A stretch of 64,000 nucleotides of DNA from Leptasterias polaris (taxonomy: Eukaryota > Echinodermata > Asteroidea > Forcipulatida > Asteriidae). The notes below the pieces were generated by a model. That model worked only from the letters and a program-made list of their open reading frames with translations. It did no database searches and had not been told where the DNA came from. The first letter of the stretch is position 1, and each line of letters opens with the position of its first letter. The position numbers and the translations under genes are program-made. Below are positions 22,701-42,379 of this stretch, one piece after another. The stretch covers positions 434,001 through 498,000 of the forward strand of contig JAZGTN010000027.1 of the NCBI GenBank assembly GCA_037783415.1, given 5' to 3'.

Positions 22701-25080
22701 CATCATTAGTGCAGATTGCTATTGTTTGTCCGTTGTTTTTGACTGATGGTGGTTGTTCTCTGCACAATTCTGTTCAACAAAGCGCCCAAATACTGATTTC
22801 TTTTTTTTATTCATGCATGAGTAGATGCTGTACATGTTGTGCATGTCTTCAGTATGTTCATATGAAGTTTAGCTGCCTTTTCATAGAAGTAAAGATATTT
22901 CTCACTTCCTCTTCTCTTTCAAGAAAGTTTGTTTATAGACTTTTATTAGAAGTGTAGAAATCAATGCATTCTGATACCAAGTGCAAACCACTCATGATCA
23001 AACAATTACAACAGATGCTACAATATGCTTTAAACTTGTCCCAAACATACATTTACAGGTACATGTAGTGTTATCTTCATAAAGGATCTGAAGACCCACC
23101 TGTTTTCTAACTTGTAGCCTGTGGATTTATTTTCACAGAACTCGGGAAAGTACCGAGTGCATAATACATATCCGAATCGGTGTAAGGGTAAAAACAAATT
23201 TGATAACTTGCAGCTGGTTGTCTCTACTACCTTTTGTCTTTACCTTTCAAGCACATTTTGTGTTATAATTTCCACAAATTGAAGAGGTATAAAAATTAAA
23301 AATGTTTTGAGATGTGCCTCCTTTCTTGGTATCAAAAGTTGATACAAATTATACAGTGCAATTTTCATAATGTGAAATTTTCTGATTTTCTGAATTGAGC
23401 TGTGTACAAATCGCACCTGCTGGAAGTTCAGGCTTTGTGGCTCTTTTGTAAACATGTGATGTCACAGGTCACATAGTCTATATTTTGGTGCTATATACCT
23501 GTAAATCCAGCTCTCATTTAGTTATTATTTTGAGGGGTTTTCTTGGTTTCTTATGGGGCAACCTGTTTTTAACTTCCCACCCTGCTTTGTCTGTCATTTA
23601 CAATCATGTGTGGACCTTGCAGAAATTGGACAACCATTTTTTTTAAATTCTCAGTTGTTTGGTTGGCCCCTCTACATGTATTTCAAGGAAGAACTTGCAC
23701 AAGACATTGGTACCTGCTCTTGGTAGGTTGTAAGATATGGGGAACTTACAGTATACGATACTTTTGGGGTTTATAAATGTTCATTCCATTTTGCCATGAA
23801 ATGTGTGCGTACTGGAGAGAGAGAAAAACCTGATCTTTCAAATTGATTGACTTGCACTTACACACGTGTGGAAAAAAACAGTGTACATTTTCACTGCAAA
23901 GACTGTGTAAGGTACATGTACGTCAATACCATTATAAATGGCCGTGAAAAGTGTCAAGAAAATTCATTACACTACTGCACACACATGTGCCAAGCACTAA
24001 CTACATGCTGTAAATGACACTGATACGCATAGTACCTATACGTAGGCATTTGAAAGAATACAATCTGTCATTAATTTTCGTAATTACTTTTAAGTGAGGA
24101 GCTGACAACAAAAAATAAGATTGATTAAATGACATGATTCATCTGTTTTGATACATAATTTCATGTAATAATACTGGGTTCTTATATTGAGCTTTAAATC
24201 ACACCCTTCGAGGCGTATCAAAACACTCATTATTTGTTCTAAAAAGGATAAGCAGAGCTATGTTTTAAATTATGAGACCAAATTTATGTAGCACCTTCTA
24301 TTCTAATGGTTAACAAGGTTTTTGCGGCGCATTACAAACCCGTTCTCTTCACAATAAGTGTCACTGGGTTCTTTTAAAACATGCATTCCTACCCTTGTTA
24401 GCTAGATGCCCTATAAATGTAGGGCACGTGATAAAATGTAGGGCACATAATAAAATGTAGGATACTTGTGTGCAAAACAAAAAAGGGAAAACAAAAGGTC
24501 TCCATACGGAATTTCTAAAGACCGGGCTCCTCCGCCAGAAATTATGTGTACAAAGTCTATGGAAGGGTGTTAAGTACAGGGATAAAGGAAAGAACAATGG
24601 AAGTCTCCAGATGGATGTATTTTTTGAGAATGCGTGTGTACATGTACATGTCACAGATAGGTATCATACTTACAAGGTATAAGTACTGACAAGAACCATG
24701 CATGAACACACAACCTTCCACCTGTTCAATTTTTCAAATAGATAACAAAAAATTGTATGGTGCAGTTGGGTGGATGGTTTAATAGTTAATAATAATAGGA
24801 ATAAATATTGACATGAACTATGCATGAACACACAACTTCCCATCTGTATTCTTTCCTCACTATTTTTCCTCGAATATTGAAATTAGTTGTGTATTGTTCA
24901 GTGAGTGGGTGGATGGTTAGGAAACACATCAGGCAGAATAAATACTCGATTGATTAGATGTGGTTTGTGAAAGCTCTGACAAAAAGAACCCTCCAGCTGA
25001 AGAAAAAAATTCAACCAGCAAATTCCTGGAACTAATAGCTAACAACAACATATTCTGTTAGCATTTAATGTTGTTCATGT
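19730..25080. other. No gene seen; one GC-richer block at 20.2-20.55 kb
   Basis: No exon with domain support is visible. The block around 20200-20550 is richer in CG dinucleotides and on the minus strand contains ATGGCGGCGAC (ATG at 20317-20319) in a frame that closes after 15 codons. It could be a promoter or first-exon region of an unidentified minus-strand gene, but nothing confirms that. A dispersed repeat (GGGCGCAAGGCCATTTTCAT) lies at 21455-21600. A SINE end fragment lies at 24300-24375. Confidence 0.4.
21455..21600 (+). repeat. Dispersed repeat, GAGGGCG...AAAGGGCAC family, copy 1
   Basis: The order GAGAGGGCGCAAGGCCATTT, AAAAGGGCACCAAGTG, AAAATCTTAAAGTCTATGGG, GGGGCACCAAGGCC and TTCCAGGCCTG is repeated with changes at 59450-59590 on the same strand. 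A diverged copy is inverted at 58150-58270. It is an uncharacterised interspersed family, about 140 bp long. Confidence 0.6.
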
Positions 25081-25085
25081 CCTCC

Positions 25086-25279
25086 GGGCTGGATTTCACA
25101 AAGAGTTAAGATTATCTTCATTGCAAATCAATCTAAATTGGTGGCTACAGTTTCAGTTGTGCTAAGGGTGTTTCTTGGGACATTCTATACTTCAATGCTT
25201 GATGATGCGGTGATCCAGCTACAGCTGTAGCCATAGCCGCCAATTCAGACTCGGCCTTAGTGCTTTGTGAAATCGAGCC
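25086..25279. mobile_element. MITE, GGCTGGATTTCACAAAG termini
   Basis: GGGCTGGATTTCACAAAGAG at the left and the inverted GTGCTTTGTGAAATCGAGCC at the right frame a 194 bp element. Its interior is also partly self-complementary (AATTGGTGGCTACAG against CTGTAGCCATAGCCGCCAATT). Confidence 0.65.
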
Positions 25280-26291
25280 AGGATTTGTATGTTAGCCCAT
25301 GTGTCCTTTCTCTATGGTTAGCCACACCCGCATGGAGGAAGAACCAGACATTCCTACATGTACATGGGTAGCTTAGGATGACTGCAAACGCCTTCATACT
25401 GTCTGGATCTGTAAGACAAGACATCTGCACTGGAGTACATGCTGCCAAAGGCAATATCATGTTTGGTTTTTTTCCCACCATACTATGACCAACTGTCATC
25501 ATCAAGTATGAAAACACAGCTTGATGGATAGAATTATTTATTCTAGCGACACATTCTGAATGTTAACGGATATTACCTCAGATGAACACGGCACGATCCT
25601 ATCAGCCCTTGCAGAAATAATTAATAACAATCATTGTGTAATGCTTGTCATTATTAAACAGAATGTCCTGTAGATTAACATGTGTACAGAACTCCAACAA
25701 GCAATCAACTACTGTTTTACAGCAGCAGGGACTGGTAATATTAGAACGTATTGAATGAGCGCCAGTCCAATGATTAAATATTTCTTAGGTGATAATTATG
25801 GAATCTATCCTGTGAGCCTGTAGATGCTTCAATTCTACATTGTACATGTAGTAGAATCAAATCCATTAACTTAAAAGATGTAACGTTGTGCTAGACAGAT
25901 GTTTTTTACATATATAAATTACATTGCAACAGCTGATACTTGTAGTTCATAACACATACATCAAAACAGACAGAATCATATTATTATTTTTACATTTATG
26001 TGCAACACTTAGAAACTACCAATCATTACTGTGCAAGGTACGTATGAAAAGTATATTTCATAGCTATAACATCATGACATGTAAAAACAACTAACACCAT
26101 TCCATCAAAGATATGAGCATTGGGCACCTACATGTGTACTGTGTGTAAATAATGATGAGTTCCTCATATTGAAACTTGTGTATACATTGAGACTTCAAAA
26201 TTCGATGGTACATGAATGCAAGATACTTGTCACAGGTCAGTTTTGAGAGAGTATAAATGATTACTTTAAATTTAGGGTTGAACAAGGAAAA

Positions 26292-26389
26292 TTGATTAGA
26301 GCAGGACTTGAACCTATGACCTCCGGATCAACATGCAGGTGCTCTACAAACTGAGCTATCTAATCGCAGGTTCATGTCCTGCTCTAGAC
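26292..26389 (-). mobile_element. tRNA-derived SINE, copy 2, fused to an inverted half
   Basis: On the minus strand GATTAGATAGCTCAG and GGTTCAAGTCC give A- and B-box-like segments, and GATTAGA can pair with TCTAATC as an acceptor-like stem. The anticodon arm does not pair properly, so it is not a credible tRNA gene. Its downstream sequence (ATTTTCCTTGTTCAACCCT) matches the SINE tail at 4722-4743. On the other side lies an inverted partial copy (AGGTTCATGTCCTGCTCTAG at 26368-26387), making a small foldback. Confidence 0.6.
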
Positions 26390-27547
26390 ATTTAGATAAA
26401 AATTTAACCAGCCAGTTTCCCTTGTGGTTTCCTTGATGGTTATTTAAAAGTACGGAGGAACTTAAGTTTAGTACAAAATGTAACATAGAACAGCGGGTTT
26501 TCGGGTTGTGCCAAAATCTACCCCCACACCTTAAACGCTCCTAATGGTAACATTTTCCCCCCTTTTATTCTCTCTCTCACAAAAATTACATGCACACAAA
26601 TTCATGCCTTTGGGCTCAAACCTAAGCTCCCCCGGGCCCTCCCCGCCCCCCATCTCGTGTGGTAGATATGTTTCTAAAACAAATGTTGCTGCTTGTAAGT
26701 GTAAACGTCAATACCATCATCAGGATCATCATTAGACAAACTGTACTAGGCTGCGCCTCATTGACACAACTGGTAGTCCATGTACAATGTACAAGGCTTC
26801 TGGCGTCACTACAATGCTGTACAGCAACTGACTGCCAACCATGTTAATGTCAGGCTGGCAAGTGGTTTAGATAACATGTAAAAGTGTACACAAACTATCC
26901 TTTTTTCATGTTTCTGTCCAATGATTCCATTAAAGTTTCTAATTAATCAGAGCTGAAAAAGTGTTGTATACTTGCTCTACAATAGTATTCGCACAAATAC
27001 ACACTACATACAAGTACTGCATTATTAAATATCCCGAGGAAATTCAAGGAACTGTTCAAAATAGGAAGCAAAGCCAGGTGAACCATATATTTTACAATGC
27101 AAGAATGGCAGGCAACAATTGCTTCATTGTGGTTCAATTATTTGACTCAGCAAAATATTATCACAGTTTTTGTGCACTGCCAGCATACAATGCACAAATA
27201 AACATACCAAACAAAAGACAGCTCAAGAACAGCAGCACCCTTTCGTTAACAAAAACAGGAATAAATTTCACCTCAAGTAAAATTTCATGTGATTTGGACT
27301 GGTCTCACAAAACACAAATCCCAAGGAGTGAGGCCTTTTATTGCCTGTCCTGCTTTTAAACAGATTCACTAGTACTACTATGGGTTACAAAGTCTACTTA
27401 TTCTTAGACAAACGACACAGGAGACAAAATATTTTGTTTGTGACCTCATGCCACAGCTTGAATTTATTTTGATTCAGCCAGAAATTTTTTTATACCGGAT
27501 ACCAATACTTTTGTATTCAGGGCAAACCGGCAAATTAAACATTTTGG

Positions 27548-27815
27548 AGTGGGGCACACCAGACCCCCTGGGCACACCAGACCCAGCCACAAATTGGGCA
27601 CACCAGACCCAGCCACAAATTGGGCACACCAGACCCATTTGAAAGTTGGGCACACCAGACCCATTTGAAAGTTGGGCACACCAGACCCATGGGCACACCA
27701 GACCCATTTGAAAGTTGGGCACACCAGACCCATTTGAAAGTTGGGCACACCAGACCCATTTGGAAGTTGGGCACACCAGACCCATTTGAAAGTTGGTCAC
27801 ACCTGACCCATTCCA
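27548..27815. repeat. Minisatellite, 26 bp unit, about 10 copies
   Basis: The unit GTTGGGCACACCAGACCCAT followed by TTGAAA repeats with variants in the first copies (CAGCCACAAATT in place of CATTTGAAAGTT) and a truncated copy near 27690. Since 26 is not a multiple of three, all three frames cycle through the same peptides (for example GTPDPFESWAHQTHLKVGH), so long open frames on both strands here are expected and are not genes. Confidence 0.92.
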
Positions 27816-29819
27816 CACACTTAAGTAGAAACGTGACTAAATGTCAAACTACATGAAATTGCTGAGCAAATCGAACCCAGCCATTTGAGGCCATGTAGGC
27901 CTACTTTTTACACAAGAATTAACTACACATAGTCTACATATACGCTGTCTTTGTCTGAATTGATATCAAGGATTCTAGTTAAATACCCCAAATCCATCCA
28001 TCCGTTATGCACAATCTTTTGTCACCATTCCGTGGCTGGATTCAGTTCACAAAACAGAGGCCAGAGTCAAGGATTAATCCACCTTCCATTATACTTTATA
28101 GTGACACTCCACCCTGTAGTCTTGAGGCCCATTTCCAAACCTCGGCTTAGCTTAGGGCCCGACGCTGGGCTCTGTTTGATGTTAAAGCACCATTTAAAAT
28201 GCACACAAAATGCTCCAAAATTGATGACAGAGGCCAAGCCAGAGCTAAGGCAGGAGCCAGAGTCCAAGCCTACATGTAAACCAATTCATTTTAGTGAAAT
28301 TATTTGTAATACACATTGTGCATGTCCTGTTCCAGGGGTTTCTGCCACTATTTGGACTTTTTAAAGCTCATGCACTCTTAAACACAAAAATATGTTTAAC
28401 ATTGTAGGGCCTACATCCCCCCGAACAATGGAGGTGATGATGCAGGCAGTGAAAAAAAAAACCAAAACAAACAAATAAACAAGGCATAATATTTTGTATT
28501 GTTTCAAAATAAAAACATAGAATGCAGTATACACTATGGGGCCTAGTTGCATGAACATCATTGGTCGGAGATGCCTGTGGTGTGTACGCAAATTGGCGCT
28601 GGGTGTATTTGGCAGCAGACACTGGTGTAAGACAACCCCAATAGATTTGTGTCCAAGTTTTAAAAGGCATAGATAATAACCTCAGAAATATCTGCAGCCA
28701 TCTTTTTTGTTCTCCATCTGGCAAAATTTGAATCAAAACAACCAAACCACTGCTGGAAGGAAAAAAGTCCACATCCAGACGCACTTGTCTTGATTGCTTT
28801 ATTGCAACCAGGGAACATAAAGGTCTACTCAGAAACCAGACAGTGGAAACGGCTCCTCCTAGCGAATCAATATTAAGCGTATATAAAAATACTGTCTTTG
28901 GTCCATCAAGGATCCATAGTCAGTTGAAACAAGGTGGTTCAGCTACACTTTTCAGTCATGATAGACATGTACATGTAGATCAAACGCTTTCTCTTTTAAA
29001 AGGATGTTCTAATGTCAAGAAATTGTTCACTGAAATTTTGTATTTTCGACAAAACACTTAATTCTCATTAAAAGTACATGTAACCCCTCCAGCCACCCAA
29101 AGTGCTTCACTGAAAAACACATTTAAAAAGAACAATAACAGAAAAACACACCAACATATTTGTACAGTGAAAAAGTTCTTGAATCATGGGGTTAAACCAG
29201 CCACATTATAAATTTTGGCCTTTAAAAAAATATTTATCTGCCTTATTATTTTTGGGTAAATTTTGTATTCTCCTAGGATTTAGATGTCGGTGTACACAGA
29301 CATTTTGTACATTGCATACTTAAACTAAGCAGTTGATGATTAATTAATCAAAAATACAAGCACAATTTTTTAGTTCTTTCTTACAATCATTCCATATTTA
29401 TATTAACCATTCCTCTCCCAAATGCTTCTATCAAAATGAAGAATTAAGAAGGACTGAGGGTTGTATGCCCACATAATAATTACTGGGTCAGGCATTCCAA
29501 TCATATCCAAATCCAAGTCCAAACAATTTGGTGTGGAGGGACGTATGAGAGGAGAATATTGGAGGACTGAGGTCACCTGTAGGCTAAAGGCCTACATGTA
29601 GGGAGTAAGAGTTTTTAATGTAGTTTACTACAATTCCACGATGTCATCTTTCAAGATTTATCCTGCACTGCCCTTTAATAAAACAATTGTCTTACAGAGT
29701 GCATTGTAAAGCACCATGTACTTTAAACATAATTATGAAGAGAAGACCGCAAGAGCAATCATATTAAAAATTCGATCCTCTTGCTCTTTGTTGCTATTAA
29801 ACATGTACAAGTACATACA

Positions 29820-30025
29820 CAGTCGACTCTCGTATTAAACAAGGTCGCTGAGACCTTGGCAAAATTGCCTCTTTATACATGTAACAGGAACGTTAGCAAA
29901 ATAAAGAAACACACAATACAGCAGAAAATGAGATGGGACTTCAGAATATAAAAACAATTATTCTTGTTATAAAGAGAATTATTAAAAAGAGATCTGCTTG
30001 TTCTCTTTATAGCTAGGGTTGACTG
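29820..30025. mobile_element. Tc1/mariner-pogo-like MITE
   Basis: The left end CAGTCGACTCTCGTATTAAA and right end TTATAGCTAGGGTTGACTG are inverted relatives, and the right end is followed by TA, the target of the Tc1/mariner superfamily. The left flank reads CA rather than TA, which may be a mutation. The interior shows repeated TATAAAGAGA-like segments. It has no coding capacity. Confidence 0.6.
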
Positions 30026-30114
30026 TACCCTTCAGGTGAAAAAACCCAAAACCTACAAACACAATATACACGTGTACTGTACAAAAGCAGATGTACTGTA
30101 CATGATGTACTACT

Positions 30115-30239
30115 GGGTGCAATTTCACGGCTGTGCTTACTGTGGAATTCTCCGAATACGGTGCCTATTTAAAAAGCACATAATTCTACAGACCGTAGGT
30201 GCAGAATTCCGTGGTAAGAAGAACCATGAATTTGGGCCC
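30115..30239. mobile_element. MITE, GGGCCCAATTTCAT family, copy 3
   Basis: The left end GGGTGCAATTTCACGGCTGT, then GCTTAC, is inverted at the right end (GGTAAGAAGAACCATGAATT, then TGGGCCC). Internal GAATTC-centred segments pair as well (GTGGAATTCTCCG against TGCAGAATTCCG). Confidence 0.6.
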
Positions 30240-30931
30240 TGTACATGTACTTGTCATGCTTGTACAATAGTCATGCATTTTAAAAACAAGACTTTAATTT
30301 AACTAAATGTCAAAGTTAAATAATTTAAGCATGATTGGTTGGTTAGTACTGGATCATTGTACTCAAACGGAATTTACTAAATTCAAGTTTTATTATCGAA
30401 TTACATTGTAACAGGGTGTTTGTAAACAATGTGTGTGTACATTACATGTATACTACAACTACAAGGAAATTGTACCATGTACACACCTGTTGTAGCAAAA
30501 GCAGCACTGATAAAATGTGTCCTACATGTACAGGGTAAGTGTCTGGGGTTTTTGCATTTTAATTCTCATTCATAAATACCTGGGACAGTTTATCCATCCT
30601 GATTAGTCGAGAATAGATCACGTGGCCACATTCAATTGTACGATAAAACACAGTAGAAATGTTTTAACACGACCTGGCATTATCGAGTCAAAAAGGGCGC
30701 TATCAGATGATTGCACAGAACACGCAAATTTCACAGCCCTATTCAAGTTGGTAGGTCGCATTTTGATTATTTTATTCAGACTTCTCCTTGCAGCATGTTA
30801 AAACCACTAGTTTAACACCTTTTCACGCACTTTGATTCCCTTATTATTTGAATGTCACACTCCCCAAAAAATTAAACAATTTGTTTTTCTACTAAGCATC
30901 AATTATTTCTTTCAGAATGTGTATTGCATCA

Positions 30932-38508
<7,577 letters not shown>

Positions 38509-38533
38509 GCTTGATGCAAAGCCCCACGTTAAG
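38509..38533 (-). other. 5' UTR part of INAFM-like exon 2
   Basis: The minus-strand acceptor TCTTGCAG (AG at 38534-38535) precedes 25 untranslated bases and then the ATG at 38506-38508. A second ATG four bases further on is out of frame and stops early, so the first ATG is the preferred start. Confidence 0.55.
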
Positions 38534-39477
38534 CTGCAAGACTGTCATTTGCACAACAGTGTCCACTAGAATTCAGAACAAAACGTTTGAAAATCAGTAT
38601 GTCTGGCTCTGATTTTTTATGATCTTTCCTCTACAAATTCCTTGTTTAGTACAGGGGACTGGGGAAAAAACAAACAAACAAACAAACAATCATCACAGTA
38701 CAAATGGTTAGTTACACTACTGCGCACAAATGTGCAGTTCTATGTTTTATAATAATTGACTCATCAAGAAACCTTGGTAAGAATCCTTGACTCAAACCGC
38801 CCTCAGAACTGTCAGCATAAAAAATCAACTGTGTCCAAGGTGTCATTGAGAAGTTTGTGTGTGCAAAAGCACTACTCCTTGAACTACACAAGGTTCCGAA
38901 GTAAAGCGTAACCTCAACATCATAATGGAGTTCTTGGAGAAAATGTGCACCACACGTTTTAATTTTGAAATCATGCAAATTTTCTTGAATTTTACAATTT
39001 AGGACATGCTGAGCTCAAAGAATTGGGACTATAATTGGTAACAAATGTTGCAACTTCAACTACAGTGGACAAACATCAAAGACACTTCTTATTTTTCTAT
39101 TTTTCCATCACCCAAATAAATGTTAGAACTAGACTATGTCTGTGGGAGATAATGTCCAGTGATTTTACTGTCAGAACAAAAAAGGATTAAACAAAAATTA
39201 TGTTCATTTGTAGAAACTTCTGTAAGTTCTAAACTCAAGCAAAAGAAGTAAAACTAAAGGTGTCTACAAATGTAATTAATGAGAGTTCACTTCGGTGTGC
39301 TTAAAAAATTGTAAAATTCTATGTAGGCCTATCTTGTTGCTAGCTCCATTCTAGAACCAACCCACTGGCACTACTACTACTAGACTTTATCTGTACAAAT
39401 ACAGAAGGAGAGGAAGTCCACTGACCTGGGTGGATTGGCCTTAGAAATTGGGAAACTCAGAAATTGTACAGGACTAT

Positions 39478-39562
39478 CTAGTTGCGATAATCGTAACCCT
39501 CCATCCTCCCGACGGGAGGATGGACCGTCGGGAGGATGGAGGGTTACGATTATCGCAACTAG
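39478..39562. repeat. Perfect palindrome with 36 bp arms, CTAGTTGCGATAATCG family
   Basis: The arm at 39478-39513 starts CTAGTTGCGATAATCGTAAC and is matched base for base, inverted, by 39527-39562, around a 13 bp loop that itself repeats GGGAGGATGGA. The same terminal sequence appears at 43716, 43790 and 44036-44064, so it is the terminus of a mobile foldback family. The near-matching flanks GGACTAT/GGACAAT could be a degenerate target duplication. Confidence 0.9.
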
Positions 39563-40051
39563 GGACAATCTTGTTCTTGTTGTCCACTTACCAGTGCATC
39601 ACACTGACAGAGTAGCCCCACTCGTGAGGCTACACTGTACACATGGAGCAGAGTGAGGAAATTCAAGTGGTCTTTAAAGTTTATGATTATAATTATAATT
39701 ATAATGAACAGTGAGTAAGTAATTTAATTATAATTCTACAATAACTCACGAAAAAAGAAATGCTTGGTTAATTCAAACCTCCCATGCCCAACCCGTGCAA
39801 TTGCAACATAACTTAAGTATTCCAAAACAAAATGTTCCATTATTCTGCTTCATGATTCTCATTCCATACCATCCATATGACTGTGCATAACCATAGAGCA
39901 AGGACAGACCAAACCATATTAGAGCAAAACGTTTGTTTCGCAGTCATTCATTTATTCTCAGAAACAGTCAAGGCAGGGAGGGGAAGACTCGCTGGCACGG
40001 CGTTTTACTATAATTATTACACTGTAAAATACATAAATTAAGCAGACTTAC

Positions 40052-40200
40052 CACTTATCTTTCCGGGGAAAAAAGGAATTTCGTTAAAATCCAGCAGTGG
40101 AAGTGCCAGTATGATCCTTCGTTCCTGCGACTTTATCACAATATTGAATAATAACATAATGTGCAAGATGCGCGCACGGCCGGCGGACGGCGGACGGCCG
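40052..40200 (-). promoter_or_regulatory. Likely 5' UTR exon and promoter of the INAFM-like gene
   Basis: On the minus strand GATAAGTG is followed by GTAAGTCTGC, a strong splice donor at 40051/40052, about 1.5 kb before the coding ATG exon. The DNA upstream (40165-40390) is rich in CG dinucleotides (GCGCGCACGGCCGGCGGACG) in an otherwise AT-rich region and contains the palindrome TCTCGCGAGA, a known core-promoter element in animals. No TATA box is evident. The transcription start is not fixed by the sequence. Confidence 0.4.
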
Positions 40201-40204
40201 GCAG

Positions 40205-40382
40205 GACAACCGCTAGTCTAGACTTGTTGACAAGTCGTTAATGATGGTCGCGGTGAGTCGAGTCGCATCTGGTGCTGTCTCGTAAAAGAATGCTCTCGCG
40301 AGATCACTGCTCTCGCGCGAAGTTGCTGGCTGCCAACTCTTCTTCGTCATTAACGACTTGTGAAACCCGCCGGCGGTTCATA
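40205..40382 (+). repeat. CpG-rich foldback repeat, copy A
   Basis: ACCGCTAGTCTAGACTTGTT, GACAAGTCGTTAATG, GGTCGCGGTGA, CTCGCGAGA and ACGACTTGTGAAACCCGCCG occur in this order. The same blocks appear inverted at 42380-42560. Within the copy GACAAGTCGTTAA is inverted as TTAACGACTTGT. It overlaps the putative INAFM promoter region. Confidence 0.7.
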
Positions 40383-40729
40383 TTCATTTATTCATGTACG
40401 AACGCAGTGTACATTACGGTTGCTGTAGCGACGATCATGAAGACGAGTCCATTTTATCTAAGGGTAGTAGTAATTTTAGTTACTGTAAATGTACTGAATG
40501 CTTGCGCTTGAGACATCTGTGGGTGTGTTTTGTGGGTGTTAACTCCTTCATTAATTTAGTAACTAAAGAAATAAAGTAAACTTATCTTAAAATTCATTAT
40601 TATAATAATTGTTTAAGATGTGTGTTTTGCCTCATAAAAATAAATAATGCCTTCCGTGAATAGTTACTGATCGCTCCAATCATTTAACCCGATGTGTTCT
40701 ACAGTGATTGTGTGTATTAAGTGTGTATA

Positions 40730-40880
40730 AACAACAGACACGGAAACCAGTCAACTCGTCCCCCTAGCAAAGTCGCCAATTTCAAAAAACACATGTACAA
40801 AGTCACCAACTACAAAGTCGCCCCTAGCAAAGTCGCCCCTGACAACAAACTCGTCCCCTCTCATAGTCGCCCCTCACAAG
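40730..40880. repeat. Short interspersed AAAGTCGCCCCT-type repeats
   Basis: AAAGTCGCC, AAAGTCACC, AAAGTCGCCCCTAGC, AAAGTCGCCCCTGAC and TAGTCGCCCCTCAC recur within about 150 bp. It is a small degenerate array beside the 24 bp repeat tract. Confidence 0.6.
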
Positions 40881-40914
40881 GGAATTTAACAAATTTGTGT
40901 GATTGGACTACAGG

Positions 40915-41460
40915 GCTTCGAAAGCTATCTTAAGGGAACAAAAGCTAGCTATCTTAAGGGAACGAAAGAGGAATTTTGGGGAACAAAATCTCATTGCGAA
41001 GGAACGAGAGCGTATATTAAGGGAACGAAAGCATATTTCGGACGAATGAACGTATATTTCTGGCAACTAATTCAAAGTCGTATTTTGATGAAACAAACGC
41101 TTGTTTTTAGGGAAAGAAATCTCCTTTCGGTGGAAAAAATTCATATTTTTATAGAACGAAAGCATATTTCGGACGAATGAAAGTATGTTTCGGGCAACTA
41201 ATTCAAAGTCGTATTTTGATGAATCGAAAGCTTGTTTTCAGGGAAAGAAATCTCCTTTCGGTGGAAAAATTTATTTTTATTGAACGAAAGCATATTTAGA
41301 GCGAACAAAATTATATTTTGTGCGAACAAAATCATATTTCGAGGAAACGAATGCGTATCTTTCAGGGAACAAACGCGTATTTCTGGGTAACAAAATCGTA
41401 TTTCGGGTGGAGAAGGCGTGTTCGAGGGAACAAAAACGTATTTTCTAGGAAAAATCTATT
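40915..41460. repeat. Degenerate tandem repeat, about 24 bp unit, with 130 bp reduplication
   Basis: The consensus is close to CGTATTTCGGGGAACGAAAG, repeated about 20 times with strong divergence. One block of roughly 130 bp (starting ACGAAAGCATATTTCGGACG) occurs at about 41025 and 41157. Because 24 is a multiple of three, the plus strand reads as an 8-residue peptide repeat (YLKGTKAS, YIKGTKAY). The frame is lost within 100 residues, so a coding role is unlikely. Confidence 0.75.
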
Positions 41461-42379
41461 TTGCTACCTAGAAAAACACAACTTTGTTTACAAATTTAAA
41501 AAAAGATAATTTTATGTGACAAAATTATATTTTGATTGAATTATATAATATTTTGAGGAAACGAAATGACTTTGTTGGAATTTTGTGTGTCGAGAGTGGA
41601 AAAAGAAATTCAGAGTGAGAATTTTTTTTTCACATTTTAATTTGTAATTTATTTTTCACCTGTTCCTTCAGGGGCTCTGGTTTTGTGTGGTTTTTTTTTT
41701 GGGGGGGGGCTCGTTTTTGTCTCACAAATTGTTTAACTTAATTGCACCGTCAATATAAGAGTGGTTTTCCTATTTATTGACATAAATCTTATTTAATTTC
41801 CAAATCGGGGGAAAGGAACGTACACCGAACATTGAAACGTAACGATTTTAAAACAGCGGATTCGATCAGCGAGGTTTACCGACTAACAAACCCGCAATGA
41901 CAAGGTAGTTGGTGGTCTGGCTCCCTAACCCCTCCCACATGTTCATGAGCTTCCAGGTACAGCTATCTCTTGGCATGCGGGGTGCTAGGGTAGGGGTTTC
42001 CGTCATGCTGAGCCCCACCGAGAGAAACTCTGCGCGCCATGGCATGCAGCTACACGATTTGCCCGTGTGTTTTACGTCATGTCCCCACACGCTGTGCACT
42101 GTCAAACACTGAAATAAAATCTTACGTTCGATTTTTTGTAATTATTTACAAGTTGTACCCATAATTTGAATACGTATTTTCTTGTGTCAAAATATTCATG
42201 AACACAATCACTCTCACCACTCAGTGTTTGGTTTTGATCGTGCATGATCAAAGCAACATAAAACTCCATCCAGTACAGGATTTGATGTTTAATATTCATC
42301 TACAGTTTGAATATTCATAGATATAACGAAATTGACCAATCAGATGCGTCCGTACGAATTCGGCTGAAGTGGCCATAGG

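Noticed and set aside
26292..26366. Possible minus-strand tRNA gene
   Set aside because: The acceptor and D stems pair, but the anticodon and T stems do not, and the downstream SINE tail shows it is a retroposed copy.
26961..27359. 132-codon plus-strand frame
   Set aside because: No domain, no splice context, and a composition like the surrounding non-coding DNA. It is long by chance.
27464..27856. Overlapping frames on both strands with GTPDP or GSGVPN peptides
   Set aside because: They are translations of the 26 bp minisatellite in each frame, not proteins.
28120..28270. Possible MITE with GGCCCATTTCCAAAC / GGCTTGGACTCTGG ends
   Set aside because: The inverted similarity is too weak to separate from chance by eye.
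27951..28364. 137-codon plus-strand frame
   Set aside because: It overlaps a repeat-like GC-richer patch and has no recognisable motif or exon borders.
28361..28621. Possible 3' exon of the INAFM-like gene
   Set aside because: The acceptor ACACCAG is present and the frame runs to a stop, but the peptide is unlike any INAFM tail I know and runs into low-complexity DNA. It is mentioned only as a candidate.
41866..42112. Opposed frames of 79 and 67 codons in a GC-richer stretch, followed by AATAAA
   Set aside because: No recognisable domain on either strand. The composition alone may reflect a CpG-rich region, so no gene is called.
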